A stretch of 64,000 nucleotides of DNA from Cellvibrio mixtus subsp. mixtus J3-8 (GCF_000766945.1 NZ_ALBT01000078.1:1-64000), one strand, 5' to 3'; positions 15,424 to 25,077 are shown, counted from the stretch's first letter. Notes: a model not told the origin generated them from the sequence alone. Numbers and translations are program-made.

Positions 15424-15621
15424 TTATTTATTGTGATGTAAATCCAGTTTACGAGAACGATCAGCGTGGACCACATGTGCGCGGTCGAGCCGTAACTGCT
15501 GCTCTTGTTCAAAAGATTGCTTTACCAACTTGAGGTACGATATCGCCAGGACTGCCCATATAAAAATAAATGCAGTCAAAGAAAGCAAAAGCGTAGCTTC
15601 CTGATTCACTAACACCGACAC
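15424..15621 (-). CDS. Small single-pass membrane protein
   Basis: 65 residues from GTG 15621, which has a good ribosome site (AAGGAG, 8 bases upstream). Residues 9-30 (ATLLLSLTAFIFIWAVLAISYL) form one membrane helix; the rest is basic and charged (KQSFEQEQQLRLDRAHVVHADRS). No known family. It is divergent from the coiled-coil gene at 15934, and the two share the repeat-rich gap. Confidence 0.5.
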   Translation of the reverse strand: MSVLVNQEATLLLSLTAFIFIWAVLAISYLKLVKQSFEQEQQLRLDRAHVVHADRSRKLDLHHNK

Positions 15622-15653
15622 GTTCGGCTCCTTTAGTTTGCTGGTGGGATAAA

Positions 15654-15725
15654 TACCTTGAAGCCCGGGCTAAGTATCCTGAAGTGTGGATAGATATCCC
15701 GAAGCTTGGATAGATACCTTGAAGC
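15654..15725 (+). repeat. Four ~20-base tandem repeats
   Basis: The core TAYCYYGAAGY occurs at 15654, 15675, 15695 and 15715 (TACCTTGAAGC, TATCCTGAAGT, TATCCCGAAGC, TACCTTGAAGC). The 20-21 base period is close to two helical turns, so a protein could bind all copies on one face. It lies in the divergent promoter region of 15621 (minus) and 15934 (plus). Confidence 0.7.
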
Positions 15726-15823
15726 ATAGTTACACGACAGCAATCTTCCAAATTTCACGATATTACACCAACCCTCCAGATGAGCGACTGCTGGAAACAA
15801 TACATGCTTATCCAATCCCCTAT

Positions 15824-15857
15824 TCCGGGTACAACTCATCTCCGGGTACAACTCATC
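15824..15857 (+). repeat. Exact 17-bp tandem duplication
   Basis: TCCGGGTACAACTCATC is present twice without spacer, about 77 bases before the start at 15934. Confidence 0.8.
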
Positions 15858-15933
15858 GCTCTTTTGCTTTACTGGAGGAAACCCGGCCTGATGCTAGGAT
15901 TTATGTATTCCTGACTCTTAATTTCACAAAACT

Positions 15934-17901
15934 ATGGATATCTACACTCGCCTATCAGTATTAATTCCGGGAGAAGCCATTTTTGCACTCCTGTTACTGT
16001 TATTTTTCACCATCCACAAAATCATAAAACAACGCAAGCAAATCCAGAAACTATTGGCCAAATTCAATGAAATGAAATCTGCGCTCCAACAAAGCGATGG
16101 CACCTCTTTTTATAGCCATGAATCCACTCCAGAAAATAAGGATGTTATTAAAGAGTATTTCGAACACGCTTTGAATGACTCGCTGCTACGTTATAAAAAA
16201 TTCACAGCGTCAGAGATCCCGCATATCAATCCGGACTATCCATACAGTGGAAAAATTGCGGCTTTGCGAAGCATCTATTTGGCTGCCGAGAAAGAAGTAT
16301 ATGAGGAAATGGGAATTACTCATGCTGCCTGGGGTACCTTTGAAAAACGATTAGCAGAATTGATTAAGCATAAAAACACTTCCCAACAGGAACATGACGA
16401 TACTGATGTGAAGTCGCTACAAGACGAAATATCCCGCCTTAAAAAATATCAGGCAGAATTGGAGCAATACCAGCTGGAAAGCCAGCGAATGATCAATAGC
16501 TTGCAGAGTATGTTAGCGTCCGTAAAAAAATTACATACCAGCCCGGATTCAGATCAGCAAGAAGCCGTTGCCCCATTGTGGGATACACAGTCAATTAATC
16601 AATTGGCAGACAGCGCCGAAAATCGAAATAAAAAAATGTTTGATTTATTGCAAGAGTTGAAAGGATACCCCTCACAATTTACCCCCACGGCAAGAAAAAA
16701 ACTGGAGGGTCAATTAAACATCCTGGAAATTGAACTGATGAAATCAGATCAATATATTAATAACTTAAAAAAAGAACTAAAAGAGGCGCAATCACACGTT
16801 ATTAATTACGCATTAAAACAATATGATAACAATACTGAAAACACATCCAACAACACAGCCAACCCTAGAGCCAATGATCAACAAAATATCATTAATGAAA
16901 TACAACTATTAAGAAAAAACAATAAACAACAACATTTCATTATCAGCGAGTTGGAAAGGGAAATTCAGCTGCTAAAAGCCTCGCTGGATTCAACCTCAGA
17001 GACTGAAGCTAACATTAAAAGAGAAGAAATACATAATCTGGAACGCCTGGTCAGAGAAGGCCAGGCATGCATACACATTCTTGAAAGCGAAGTTGATAAC
17101 CTTTACGAACAATTAAAAGGTAAAATCTCCGAACAAAACGAGCCAGAAGTCACAAGGGATTCTGTAGACGTAAACGATGAAATAAACATGATAACCCGAG
17201 AACTCGAAAAAACAGTTGCACACTACCAACAACTCCATGCAATTAACTATGTAATCATAGAGCTGATCACGTCCAATTCAATCGAAGATATTGCCAAACA
17301 ATTGATACAATTTATCAAAAGTTTTCAACTTCCTGTCGGTTTTAGCATCAAATCCCTACTGGGAAAAGCCGAGTATTTACCCGTAAGCCAATTTAATGAA
17401 TCAATTAAGAAACTGCTTAAAGATTCGAATTACACGGATCCGATTACGCACCTGGAGGAGGGAACACTTTTTGTAAATTCCAAATTGCGCGCAATACTGC
17501 TTACCCAGGCGGCCGGTCATCCCATTTTGGAAACGAGCCTGGTCAATCTGATTAGTGCAACGGAAGAAAGCATCAAACGACTGGAATATGAAAAGATAAA
17601 CAGGATGAACAATAGCGGTACCCATGAATGGGTTGATTTAGCCAAAAACCTGCTCTCCAATTTAGATATTCAATACGCTTATCAACTGGAAGAGAATCGA
17701 AAAACCTTTAATCATTTCATCAGCGAATTGCGGCGCGCTTACCATCTGCTTGATTTACAAGGACCAGGCGCCATAGTCCTTGACAATTCAATCACTGAAT
17801 TTGAAGAACGCATTAACGCGTTAACACATAGTAGCGAGGTTATTGACAAGGACATCTCCCAACTGTTGGAACACATGAAAAAATTAGGCACCCAAACATA
17901 A
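15934..17901 (+). CDS. Membrane-anchored long coiled-coil protein, unknown function
   Basis: 655 residues. One N-terminal membrane helix (about 12-30, GEAIFALLLLLFFTIHKII), then mostly long charged helices with heptad patterns (roughly 140-430) and Asn-rich breaks (NNTENTSNNTANPRAND). The C-terminal third (about 440-560) looks globular, with a GAF-like or regulatory feel (AINYVIIELITSNSIEDIAKQLIQFI). The body would be cytoplasmic. It could be a structural or signalling scaffold. No known family recognised, no operon partner. Confidence 0.7.
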   Translation: MDIYTRLSVLIPGEAIFALLLLLFFTIHKIIKQRKQIQKLLAKFNEMKSALQQSDGTSFYSHESTPENKDVIKEYFEHALNDSLLRYKKFTASEIPHINPDYPYSGKIAALRSIYLAAEKEVYEEMGITHAAWGTFEKRLAELIKHKNTSQQEHDDTDVKSLQDEISRLKKYQAELEQYQLESQRMINSLQSMLASVKKLHTSPDSDQQEAVAPLWDTQSINQLADSAENRNKKMFDLLQELKGYPSQFTPTARKKLEGQLNILEIELMKSDQYINNLKKELKEAQSHVINYALKQYDNNTENTSNNTANPRANDQQNIINEIQLLRKNNKQQHFIISELEREIQLLKASLDSTSETEANIKREEIHNLERLVREGQACIHILESEVDNLYEQLKGKISEQNEPEVTRDSVDVNDEINMITRELEKTVAHYQQLHAINYVIIELITSNSIEDIAKQLIQFIKSFQLPVGFSIKSLLGKAEYLPVSQFNESIKKLLKDSNYTDPITHLEEGTLFVNSKLRAILLTQAAGHPILETSLVNLISATEESIKRLEYEKINRMNNSGTHEWVDLAKNLLSNLDIQYAYQLEENRKTFNHFISELRRAYHLLDLQGPGAIVLDNSITEFEERINALTHSSEVIDKDISQLLEHMKKLGTQT

Positions 17902-17980
17902 ACTGCCCATCAATTTTGCCCAAATATCCCCCCCCCGATCGTCACACCAGGAAAAACCAACCCACAAACATTAGAAAAAC

Positions 17981-18020
17981 TTAAATTAGAAATTGCTAAT
18001 TTAAAATAAACTAATATACT
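17981..18020 (+). promoter_or_regulatory. Promoter and operator of the persulfide operon
   Basis: A perfect 9-bp inverted repeat TTAAATTAG-N6-CTAATTTAA (17981-18004) overlaps the -35 region of a promoter (TTGCTA 17993, 16-base spacer, TATACT 18015-18020). AT-rich palindromes of this kind are the known targets of BigR-type repressors, so the first gene of the operon probably controls itself. Confidence 0.65.
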
Positions 18021-18049
18021 GGGGACATCCTCGTGAGAAGAAGCAAACC

Positions 18050-18373
18050 ATGAACAACCGAAAAACAGATCACAAGGGTTTGGAAGCCCTGCAGCAGCAT
18101 GCCCAATCAGCCGCAGCACTACTCAAAGTACTGGCAAACGAGAACCGCCTAATGATTTTGTGCACCTTGCTTGACGGTGAGCTTTCCGTGGGGGAGCTGA
18201 ATGCACGGGTTCCTTTGAGCCAATCGGCGCTGTCGCAGCATTTGGCCAGCCTGCGTGAGGCTGGCTTAGTAAGCACCCGTAAAGAAGCTCAAACCGTTTA
18301 TTACCGCGTACAGGGTGACGAAGCCTCCAAAGTCATCGCGGTATTGCAATCTATTTATTGTCCAAGCGCATGA
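18050..18373 (+). CDS. ArsR-family persulfide-responsive repressor, BigR/SqrR type
   Basis: 107 residues, winged helix: LANENRLMILCTLL, then SQSALSQHLASLREAGLVSTRKEAQTVYYRV (recognition helix and wing). It has just two Cys, at 38 (in helix 2) and 104 (C-terminal), the positions used by BigR and SqrR to form a disulfide or polysulfide link in response to reactive sulfur. No metal-site motif of arsenic or zinc sensors (no CVC or DxH pair). First gene of a four-gene operon with sulfur genes. ATG 18050. Confidence 0.88.
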   Translation: MNNRKTDHKGLEALQQHAQSAAALLKVLANENRLMILCTLLDGELSVGELNARVPLSQSALSQHLASLREAGLVSTRKEAQTVYYRVQGDEASKVIAVLQSIYCPSA

Positions 18374-18382
18374 GGTAACACG

Positions 18383-18913
18383 ATGAGTCATAAACGTATT
18401 CACCCGATTGATTTAATGGCTAACAAAACCGCCGACATGTGCATCCTGGATGTGCGCACCGCCGCCGAAGTGAAGGCCAGCGGATTGCCGGATTGTTTAC
18501 ACATTCCATTGCATGATTTAACGCCCGAGCGCCTGCAAGCCGAGATTCGCAAAAGCGGTAAAAATGCTACTCCTATTTACCTCCTTTGCCAGGGCGGCAA
18601 GCGTGCTGAAATGGCTGCGGAGCAATTAACAGGCAAGCTTGATGCTGAATTGGTCGTTATTGAGGGCGGCATGAATGCCGTGAAGCAATCAAACATTCCT
18701 GTTATCGCGCGCGGCAACAATGTCATTTCACCGGAACGACAACTGCGTATCGCAGCGGGACTATTAATCATCATCGGTGCCGCACTGGGTACCTGGGTAA
18801 ATCCCGGTTTTTTTGGACTCTGTGCCTTTGTGGGCGCTGGCCTCACCTTTGCGGGCATTACCGATATTTGCCCAATGGGTATGTTGATCGCCAAAGCACC
18901 CTGGAATAAATGA
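18383..18913 (+). CDS. Rhodanese with C-terminal DUF2892 membrane domain
   Basis: 176 residues. N-terminal rhodanese fold with active-site loop CQGGKR (catalytic Cys near 69) moves sulfane sulfur between thiols. The C-terminal ~55 residues (RQLRIAAGLLIIIGAALGTWV, then GLCAFVGAGLTFAGITDICPM) form two membrane helices of the DUF2892 type. Ribosome site GAGG before ATG 18383, 9 bases after the repressor stop. Works with the dioxygenase at 19795 in persulfide clearing. Confidence 0.92.
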   Translation: MSHKRIHPIDLMANKTADMCILDVRTAAEVKASGLPDCLHIPLHDLTPERLQAEIRKSGKNATPIYLLCQGGKRAEMAAEQLTGKLDAELVVIEGGMNAVKQSNIPVIARGNNVISPERQLRIAAGLLIIIGAALGTWVNPGFFGLCAFVGAGLTFAGITDICPMGMLIAKAPWNK

Positions 18914-18973
18914 AACACCATATTAGGAAGTAACCAGGGCGGCATTTTTGTGACCTAACGCGAGAAATAAAAC

Positions 18974-19798
18974 GTGCTACTGCTGATTGGCTTACTGATT
19001 GGTTTGATACTCGGCCTCACCGGTGCAGGCGGCTCGGTATTCGCAGTACCACTACTGATATTGTTCGGTGGAATGTCGATGACCGATGCAACTGGCATGT
19101 CGCTCGGCGCGGTAGCTACAACCACACTTTATGCGAGCCTGCGTAATTATTTTTCACGCAGTGCGCCAAGCGTGCTCTGGAAGCCCGGGCTGATATTAGC
19201 TTTCAGCGGGGCATTAACTGCACCTTTGGGTAAATGGTTAGGGCTACAGATGAATGCAATATGGCTAATCACTGGATTCGGTTTGTTAGCCATCGTGATT
19301 GCCGGGCGCATGTGGCTGGGTGCACAAAAAAATCCCGCCGCTGCACAAATTGTTCGCGCTGGAAACTTTTCCAATACACCGCCGCTCGAACATTTATGCA
19401 ATCTGAATCCCAACGGTCAATTTGAATTGCGCATACGTTGCGTGAGCGGATTGATAATTGGTGGTTTGGCCGTCGGAATTTTATCGGGTTTATTTGGTGT
19501 CGGTGGCGGATTCTTAATTGTCCCGCTGTTACTGGCACTCAGCGCAGTCAACATGGCGCAAGCCGTAAGCACATCATTGCTAATTATTGCCATGATCAGC
19601 AGCTCCGGATTTATTAGTCATTTAGCCATGGATGATTCAATAAAATGGAATTGGCTGTTATTGATCGCCACCGGAGGAACCATTGGCATGATGATCGGAC
19701 AAGCTGTCAGCCACAAAATTGCAAGTGCGGCGCTACAAAAATTGTTTGCGTTGAGTTTATTAATTATTGCAACTGTGATTATCGCGAGGCAATTATGA
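18974..19798 (+). CDS. TauE/SafE permease of the persulfide operon
   Basis: 274 residues, eight or so membrane helices with the duplicated signature LGLTGAGGSVFAVPLLI and GLFGVGGGFLIVPLLL. Start GTG 18974. In persulfide operons such permeases are thought to export sulfite or thiosulfate, the product of persulfide oxidation. The stop TGA overlaps the next gene's ATG (ATGA), which shows translational coupling. It is a distant relative of the permease at 12599. Confidence 0.9.
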   Translation: MLLLIGLLIGLILGLTGAGGSVFAVPLLILFGGMSMTDATGMSLGAVATTTLYASLRNYFSRSAPSVLWKPGLILAFSGALTAPLGKWLGLQMNAIWLITGFGLLAIVIAGRMWLGAQKNPAAAQIVRAGNFSNTPPLEHLCNLNPNGQFELRIRCVSGLIIGGLAVGILSGLFGVGGGFLIVPLLLALSAVNMAQAVSTSLLIIAMISSSGFISHLAMDDSIKWNWLLLIATGGTIGMMIGQAVSHKIASAALQKLFALSLLIIATVIIARQL

Positions 19799-20490
19799 TT
19801 TTTCGTCAACTGTTTGAACAAGAGTCCTCCACCTACACTTATCTCATCGCCTGTGAAGAAACTCGCAAAGCAGCATTAATTGATACGGTGAAGTCCGAAG
19901 TCTCGCAGTACATACAATTGCTGCACGAATTAAATCTTACCCTCGCATATACGCTCGACACACACACCCACGCCGACCATATTACCGGCGCGGGTGAGCT
20001 GCGTGATTTAACCGGTTGCACTACCCTGCTCGGGGAGGAAGCACATTCAGCGTGTGTTTCCCAGGCACTGCACGACGGTGAAAAAATTTCCGTCGGTAAA
20101 CTTACACTCACTGCACTGTACACACCGGGCCACACCGATGATTCCTATACATTTCATTTAATCGATGGTATCGAACAATATTTATTTACCGGCGACACAC
20201 TGTTGATTCGCGGCACGGGCCGCACAGATTTTCAAAACGGTAGCGCGCAGGATCAATATCAAAGCCTGTTTGGAAAATTATTGCTCTTGCCGGAAACCAC
20301 CTGGGTTTACCCTGGCCATGATTACAAAGGGTGGACACGCAGCACCATTGGTGAAGAAAAAGCACATAACCCGCGCTTGCAAGTCAAGCACATGCAGGCT
20401 TATGTGGACTTAATGAATAACCTGAAATTACCCAATCCGACATTGATGGATATAGCGGTACCAGCCAATCGCGCTTGCGGACAGAACTAA
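19795..20490 (+). CDS. Persulfide dioxygenase, metallo-beta-lactamase fold
   Basis: 231 residues from ATG 19795 (MIFRQLFEQES), with GAGG just upstream and a 4-base overlap with the permease gene. Motifs: THTHADH (metal site), PGHTDDS, FTGDTLLIRGTGRTDFQ and YPGHDYKGW, all as in ETHE1/Blh persulfide dioxygenases that oxidise glutathione persulfide to sulfite with one iron. Last gene of the bigR-type operon, and the enzyme that explains the operon's role. Confidence 0.92.
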   Translation: MIFRQLFEQESSTYTYLIACEETRKAALIDTVKSEVSQYIQLLHELNLTLAYTLDTHTHADHITGAGELRDLTGCTTLLGEEAHSACVSQALHDGEKISVGKLTLTALYTPGHTDDSYTFHLIDGIEQYLFTGDTLLIRGTGRTDFQNGSAQDQYQSLFGKLLLLPETTWVYPGHDYKGWTRSTIGEEKAHNPRLQVKHMQAYVDLMNNLKLPNPTLMDIAVPANRACGQN

Positions 20491-20655
20491 CATTGTATAA
20501 ACGCTACATTTAGTAACAAATCAATTTCCGCCCAAAGGAAAAGTTAAATTTTTGTTAATCAATCAAGCAGCAGAATAGTAGTTGGCACATAATTGTCTGA
20601 CAATATCAATAATTGTTACCCAATTTATAATCGCCAACAAAGTAGAAAAAAAGTG

Positions 20656-22671
20656 ATGAAAAATATTCGCGCCGCACTTAAAACCATTTCATTTTTTTCT
20701 GTATTTTCGTTGTGCTCGACTCCGTCAGTTGCACAAGAAAATATTCCATTAGATGTGGATCTCACAGCATCAGCTAATATCCAGCCCACCATGTATGGCA
20801 TCTTTTTTGAGGACATTAACTTTTCTGCGGATGGGGGACTCTACGCGGAGCTGGTGAAAAATCGCTCATTTGAATTTGAGCAACCCATGATGGGATGGAG
20901 CCAACCTGCGACAGACCCATACGCTACCAATGAAAATTCGGGCATCGCGAACACGTTGCATTTTGCCGACAACAAAACCAATAAAAATGTACTGCGCATT
21001 AATGTTTTTAATGATCAACATTACAGCCTTGTTAATGAAGGTTTTCGCGGAATGGGTATTCACAACGGCGAGGGTTACCTACTCTCCTTTTATGCGAACA
21101 ACCCGAATCGAACTATTAAAAACGTCGTCGCCCAATTAATTGATGCAAAAGGAGAGATCATTGCTTCAACCAAAGTGTCGCTGGCGCATGCTGATTGGCA
21201 TAAATATGAAAGCAGGCTGGTGGCAAAACGTACCGAAGAAAAAGCATCGCTACGAATTTCATTTGAAGGCACGGGCACCCTGGATATGGATATGGTTTCG
21301 CTCTTTCCAAATAATACATGGAAGGGGCGGGAAAAAGGCTTGCGCAAAGATTTGGTGCAATTATTGGCAGATTTAAAACCGGGATTTTTACGTTTTCCCG
21401 GCGGATGCATTATTGAGGGACGTACCCTCGCCCAACGTTATCAATGGAAAAATACCCTTGGCCAAACTGACAGTCGCCCTACCATGGTCAGTCGCTGGAA
21501 TACGGAATTCAAACACAAACTTACGCCCGATTATTTTCAAAGTTTCGGGCTGGGTTTTTACGAGTATTTCCAACTTGCCGAAGATTTGGGTGCGGAACCA
21601 ATTCCCGTACTTAGTTGCGGCATCGCTTGCCAATTCAATACCGGTGAATTGGTGCCGGTTTCTGAATTGGACCCTTACATCCAGGATGCGCTTGATTTGA
21701 TTGAATTTGCCAACGGAACTGCCGATTCACCCTGGGGCAAGGTGCGCGTAGAAATGGGACACCCGAAACCTTTCAACTTGAAATATATCGGCATTGGTAA
21801 CGAGCAATGGGGCCCGCAATACATAGAGCGCTACAAAATTTTCCAAACCGTATTAAAGAAAAAATATCCCGATATTATTTTGGTTTCCGGTTCAGGCCCC
21901 TTTGCTGAAGGCCAGATGTTTGACTACGCCCATCGCGAACTGAAAAAACTGGGCGCCGATATTATCGATGAGCACTATTACAAAGACATCGCCTGGTTTA
22001 AAAACAACGCGACACGCTATGACGATTATGATCGCAATGGCCCGAAAATTTTTGCAGGCGAGTATGCAGCGCAAAGCGTTGCGGTGGTGAGCCCGGATAA
22101 TAAAAACTCCTGGGAAACTGCACTCGCTGAAGCCGCTTTTATGACCGGACTGGAACGCAATGCTGATCTGGTACATATGACTTCCTACGCTCCCTTGATG
22201 GCACACACCGAGGCCTGGCAATGGTCACCTAATATGATCTGGTTTAATAACTTACAGGCCCTTGCCACTGCCAATTACCAGGTACAAAAATTATTTTCCA
22301 ATAATAAAGGCACCGAACTTGTGCGTATCACGCATGATGGAAAACCATTAACAGGCCAGGATGGACTCTATGCTTCTGCGGTTACTGATAAGCAGAACAA
22401 ATCGCTGACCCTGAAATTGGTAAACACAAATGCACAAGCGCTTAACATCCAGTTAAACATGCCTGCCGGCGTGATGAAGGGAAAAGCCACAGTGACCTTG
22501 CTCAGCGCCAATAATTTGCAAGCTGAAAACAGTTTTGCATCGCCTTCCGTGATCACCCCCATAACACACACGGAAAAATTCAATAATGTGGCAACCTACA
22601 AGGCACCACCACATTCGGTATCAGTCATTAGTATTCCTGTAATGCAAAAAAATATTTCTGTTAAACAATAA
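20656..22671 (+). CDS. Exported alpha-L-arabinofuranosidase, GH51
   Basis: 671 residues from ATG 20656; earlier TTG or GTG starts are less likely. Signal peptide ends near SVA-QE. Releases arabinose side chains from arabinoxylan and arabinan. Catalytic pair: acid/base Glu383 in GIGNEQWG and nucleophile Glu469 in FAGEYAAQS. The N-terminal part (YGIFFEDINFSADGGLYAELVKN) and FLRFPGGCIIEG are typical of the family, and a carbohydrate-binding-like beta domain sits around residues 80-210. Followed 26 bases later by the cellulase gene, in one plant cell wall operon. Confidence 0.93.
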   Translation: MKNIRAALKTISFFSVFSLCSTPSVAQENIPLDVDLTASANIQPTMYGIFFEDINFSADGGLYAELVKNRSFEFEQPMMGWSQPATDPYATNENSGIANTLHFADNKTNKNVLRINVFNDQHYSLVNEGFRGMGIHNGEGYLLSFYANNPNRTIKNVVAQLIDAKGEIIASTKVSLAHADWHKYESRLVAKRTEEKASLRISFEGTGTLDMDMVSLFPNNTWKGREKGLRKDLVQLLADLKPGFLRFPGGCIIEGRTLAQRYQWKNTLGQTDSRPTMVSRWNTEFKHKLTPDYFQSFGLGFYEYFQLAEDLGAEPIPVLSCGIACQFNTGELVPVSELDPYIQDALDLIEFANGTADSPWGKVRVEMGHPKPFNLKYIGIGNEQWGPQYIERYKIFQTVLKKKYPDIILVSGSGPFAEGQMFDYAHRELKKLGADIIDEHYYKDIAWFKNNATRYDDYDRNGPKIFAGEYAAQSVAVVSPDNKNSWETALAEAAFMTGLERNADLVHMTSYAPLMAHTEAWQWSPNMIWFNNLQALATANYQVQKLFSNNKGTELVRITHDGKPLTGQDGLYASAVTDKQNKSLTLKLVNTNAQALNIQLNMPAGVMKGKATVTLLSANNLQAENSFASPSVITPITHTEKFNNVATYKAPPHSVSVISIPVMQKNISVKQ

Positions 22672-22697
22672 AAAAATACACGATCTGGAGAACTAAA

Positions 22698-24557
22698 ATG
22701 AAAAGAATCCGCGCACTTAGCGTGTTAATGTGTTGCCTCGCCGGCGTTTCCTGTGGAGATGGTGGAGGTGGCGGTTCAAAACCCGCTTCCAGCACAGCCG
22801 CAACATCCACAACAACCAGTTCAAGTAGCAGCAAGTCGAGCGCTGCTGTGAGCTCCAATATCTCATCGAGCACGGCAACAACAAGCTCCAGCGACGCAGC
22901 TGTTACCCAGGTACTGATTAAAATAAATCAACTGGGTTTTAAACCCAACGCCCAAAAACTCGCCGTTGTTCCAGCCATTGCGGCAACCACTTTTCGTGTG
23001 ATCGATACGTCTGATAACAGTACCGCGCTGACTGGCACGCTCGGCGCTGCAGCAACCTGGGCGCCATCACAGGAATCTGTAAAGCTCGCGGATGTTTCCG
23101 CTATCACTAAACCCGGTACCTATGAGCTACTGGTTGATGGTGTAGAAAAAGCCGCCGAATTCACCGTATCGAATTCGGCTTACGATGCTTTGAACGCGGG
23201 TGCGATAAAAGCATTTTATTTCAATCGCGCCTCAACCGAATTACTCGAAACACATGCGGGAGCCTACAAACGCGCCGCCGGGCACATGGATGATAAAGTG
23301 CTCATCCATGCCAGCGCCAGGAGCATCCAGCGCCCCGAAGGTACAATCATTTCCGCCCCCAAGGGTTGGTATGATGCCGGTGATTACAATCTTTATGTCG
23401 TTAACTCAGGCATTTCCACTTACACACTTCTGGCGGCCTACGAAAGTTTTTCCGATTACTTTAAAAACCAAAACCTGAATATTCCCGAGAGCGGTGACGC
23501 AGTGCCGGATTTATTGAATGAGGCACTGTGGAACCTGGAATGGATGTTGGCGATGCAAGATCCCAACGATGGTGGCGTTTACCATAAACTCACCAGCAAA
23601 TCCTTCAGTGGTTTCGTGATGCCGGCGAATGATATTTCTGATCGTTATGTGGTGCAAAAAACAACTGCAGCTGCGCTCGATTTTGCCGCGACCATGGCAG
23701 CAGCCAGCCGCATCTACGCGAATTACGAGGCGCAACTCCCTGGCCTTGCCACCAAAATGCTCAACGCGGCGCAAGCGGCGTATGCCTGGGCTAAAGCCAA
23801 CCCCAAGGTGTATTACTCACAACCCTCAGACATTTCTACCGGAGAATACGGTGATGGCGATGTCAGTGATGAATTTGCCTGGGCCTCCACCGAGCTTTAC
23901 ATCACAACCAAAACTGACAGTTACTATACAGAGGCAAACCTGGCCAATATGACACCTGACGCTCCCTGGTGGGGTGGTGTAAAAACACTGGGGTTTTTCT
24001 CGCTCGTTCGCCACAGTGGTAATCTCACCACAGCAGCAGACACAACCTTAATCAAGAGCAAACTGGATAACCTGGCCAAGGCTATCGAAACGAAAGCGAA
24101 TGGTTCTGCCTATGCGGTGGCGATTAACAACCGTGACTTTAACTGGGGTAGCAACTCAGGCATTCTGAATCAAGCATGGGTATTGTTGGAGGCCTATCAG
24201 GCTGACACGTCAAAAACCGGTTATCTATCTGCTGCACAATCCCTGCTGGATTATGTCCTTGGCCGCAATGCCACTGACTATTCATTTGTGACCGGCTTCG
24301 GTAAAAAAACACCCCAAAATATCCATCATCGCCCCTCAGCGGCCGATGGTATCCCTGGTGCTATCCCTGGCTTCCTCGCGGGTGGTTCGAATGCCGGGCA
24401 AGAAGACAAATTGAATTGCAGCAAACCTTATCCATCTACATTACCAGCCAAATCCTACCTGGATGATGAGTGCAGTTACGCGAGTAATGAAATCGCCATT
24501 AACTGGAATGCACCTTTGGTTTATGTAACGGCAGCTATTCAAGTTTTAACAAAATGA
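22698..24557 (+). CDS. Lipoprotein endoglucanase, GH9 with N-terminal Ig-like domain
   Basis: 619 residues. Lipobox GVSC places the lipidated Cys at about 19, then a Gly run and a Ser/Thr linker (28-70), then an Ig-like CelD_N domain (about 73-160) and the GH9 (alpha/alpha)6 barrel. GWYDAGDYNLY gives the catalytic base (Asp226/Asp229); PQNIHHRPS and SNEIAINWNAP (acid Glu598) follow in family order. Anchored to the cell surface, it should cut beta-1,4-glucan. Ribosome site CTGGAG before ATG 22698. Resembles the GH9 cellulases of Cellvibrio. Confidence 0.93.
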   Translation: MKRIRALSVLMCCLAGVSCGDGGGGGSKPASSTAATSTTTSSSSSKSSAAVSSNISSSTATTSSSDAAVTQVLIKINQLGFKPNAQKLAVVPAIAATTFRVIDTSDNSTALTGTLGAAATWAPSQESVKLADVSAITKPGTYELLVDGVEKAAEFTVSNSAYDALNAGAIKAFYFNRASTELLETHAGAYKRAAGHMDDKVLIHASARSIQRPEGTIISAPKGWYDAGDYNLYVVNSGISTYTLLAAYESFSDYFKNQNLNIPESGDAVPDLLNEALWNLEWMLAMQDPNDGGVYHKLTSKSFSGFVMPANDISDRYVVQKTTAAALDFAATMAAASRIYANYEAQLPGLATKMLNAAQAAYAWAKANPKVYYSQPSDISTGEYGDGDVSDEFAWASTELYITTKTDSYYTEANLANMTPDAPWWGGVKTLGFFSLVRHSGNLTTAADTTLIKSKLDNLAKAIETKANGSAYAVAINNRDFNWGSNSGILNQAWVLLEAYQADTSKTGYLSAAQSLLDYVLGRNATDYSFVTGFGKKTPQNIHHRPSAADGIPGAIPGFLAGGSNAGQEDKLNCSKPYPSTLPAKSYLDDECSYASNEIAINWNAPLVYVTAAIQVLTK

Positions 24558-24564
24558 TAACAAC

Positions 24565-24595
24565 AGTAGCAGTCATGCGTTGCATGGCTGCTACT
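24565..24595 (+). terminator. Hairpin after the cellulase gene
   Basis: AGTAGCAG...CATGC, loop GTT, GCATG...CTGCTACT. Strong stem, but only a short TTG follows, so terminator function is uncertain. Confidence 0.5.
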
Positions 24596-24696
24596 TGAAA
24601 TCAGCCAGCCAGTTAATAATCCTGTGAACAACTGGCCTCACCAGATGAACGTCAAATTCCGCCTCGACGGATTGAACATTCAGGTTACCGATTGGA

Positions 24697-25041
24697 TTAC
24701 GCTTTTTTCACAAATTCCGATTTCAGCATCATCGGGCCAATGCCTTCAATACGACAGTCAATGTCATGATCGCCATCCACCAAACGCAATATTTTTACCT
24801 TGGTGCCTACTTTCACCACCGATGAAGAGCCTTTAATTTTTAAATCCTTGATGACAGTAACGAAGTCACCCTCGGCAAGCGGGTTGCCGTTGGCATCACG
24901 AACTTGTTTGGCGATGTCGGTCTCGTCGCTGGCTTGCGCTTGTGGTGACCATTCGTGGGCGCACTCGGGGCAAATCAGGAGATTTTGATCCTGATAGGTG
25001 TATTGCGAGTTGCACTTCGGGCAGGGTGGAAGTTGAGTCAT
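24697..25041 (-). CDS. PhnA/YjdM-like zinc ribbon protein
   Basis: 114 residues. N-terminal zinc ribbon with CPKC and CPEC pairs, then a beta-barrel-like domain ([25 protein letters not shown] and [22 protein letters not shown]). This is the PhnA/YjdM family, named after alkylphosphonate use though its function is not established. It lies 36 bases after a TRIC-type channel gene on the same strand, in an apparent three-gene unit headed by the ribbon-helix-helix gene at 25886. Confidence 0.92.
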   Translation of the reverse strand: MTQLPPCPKCNSQYTYQDQNLLICPECAHEWSPQAQASDETDIAKQVRDANGNPLAEGDFVTVIKDLKIKGSSSVVKVGTKVKILRLVDGDHDIDCRIEGIGPMMLKSEFVKKA

Positions 25042-25077
25042 TGATGAATCTCCGGCGAGAGCTAAAAATAAAATGTT

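Noticed and set aside
15327-15533. 68-codon plus-strand frame after ada
   Set aside because: No ribosome site or domain, and it overlaps the better supported membrane protein on the minus strand.
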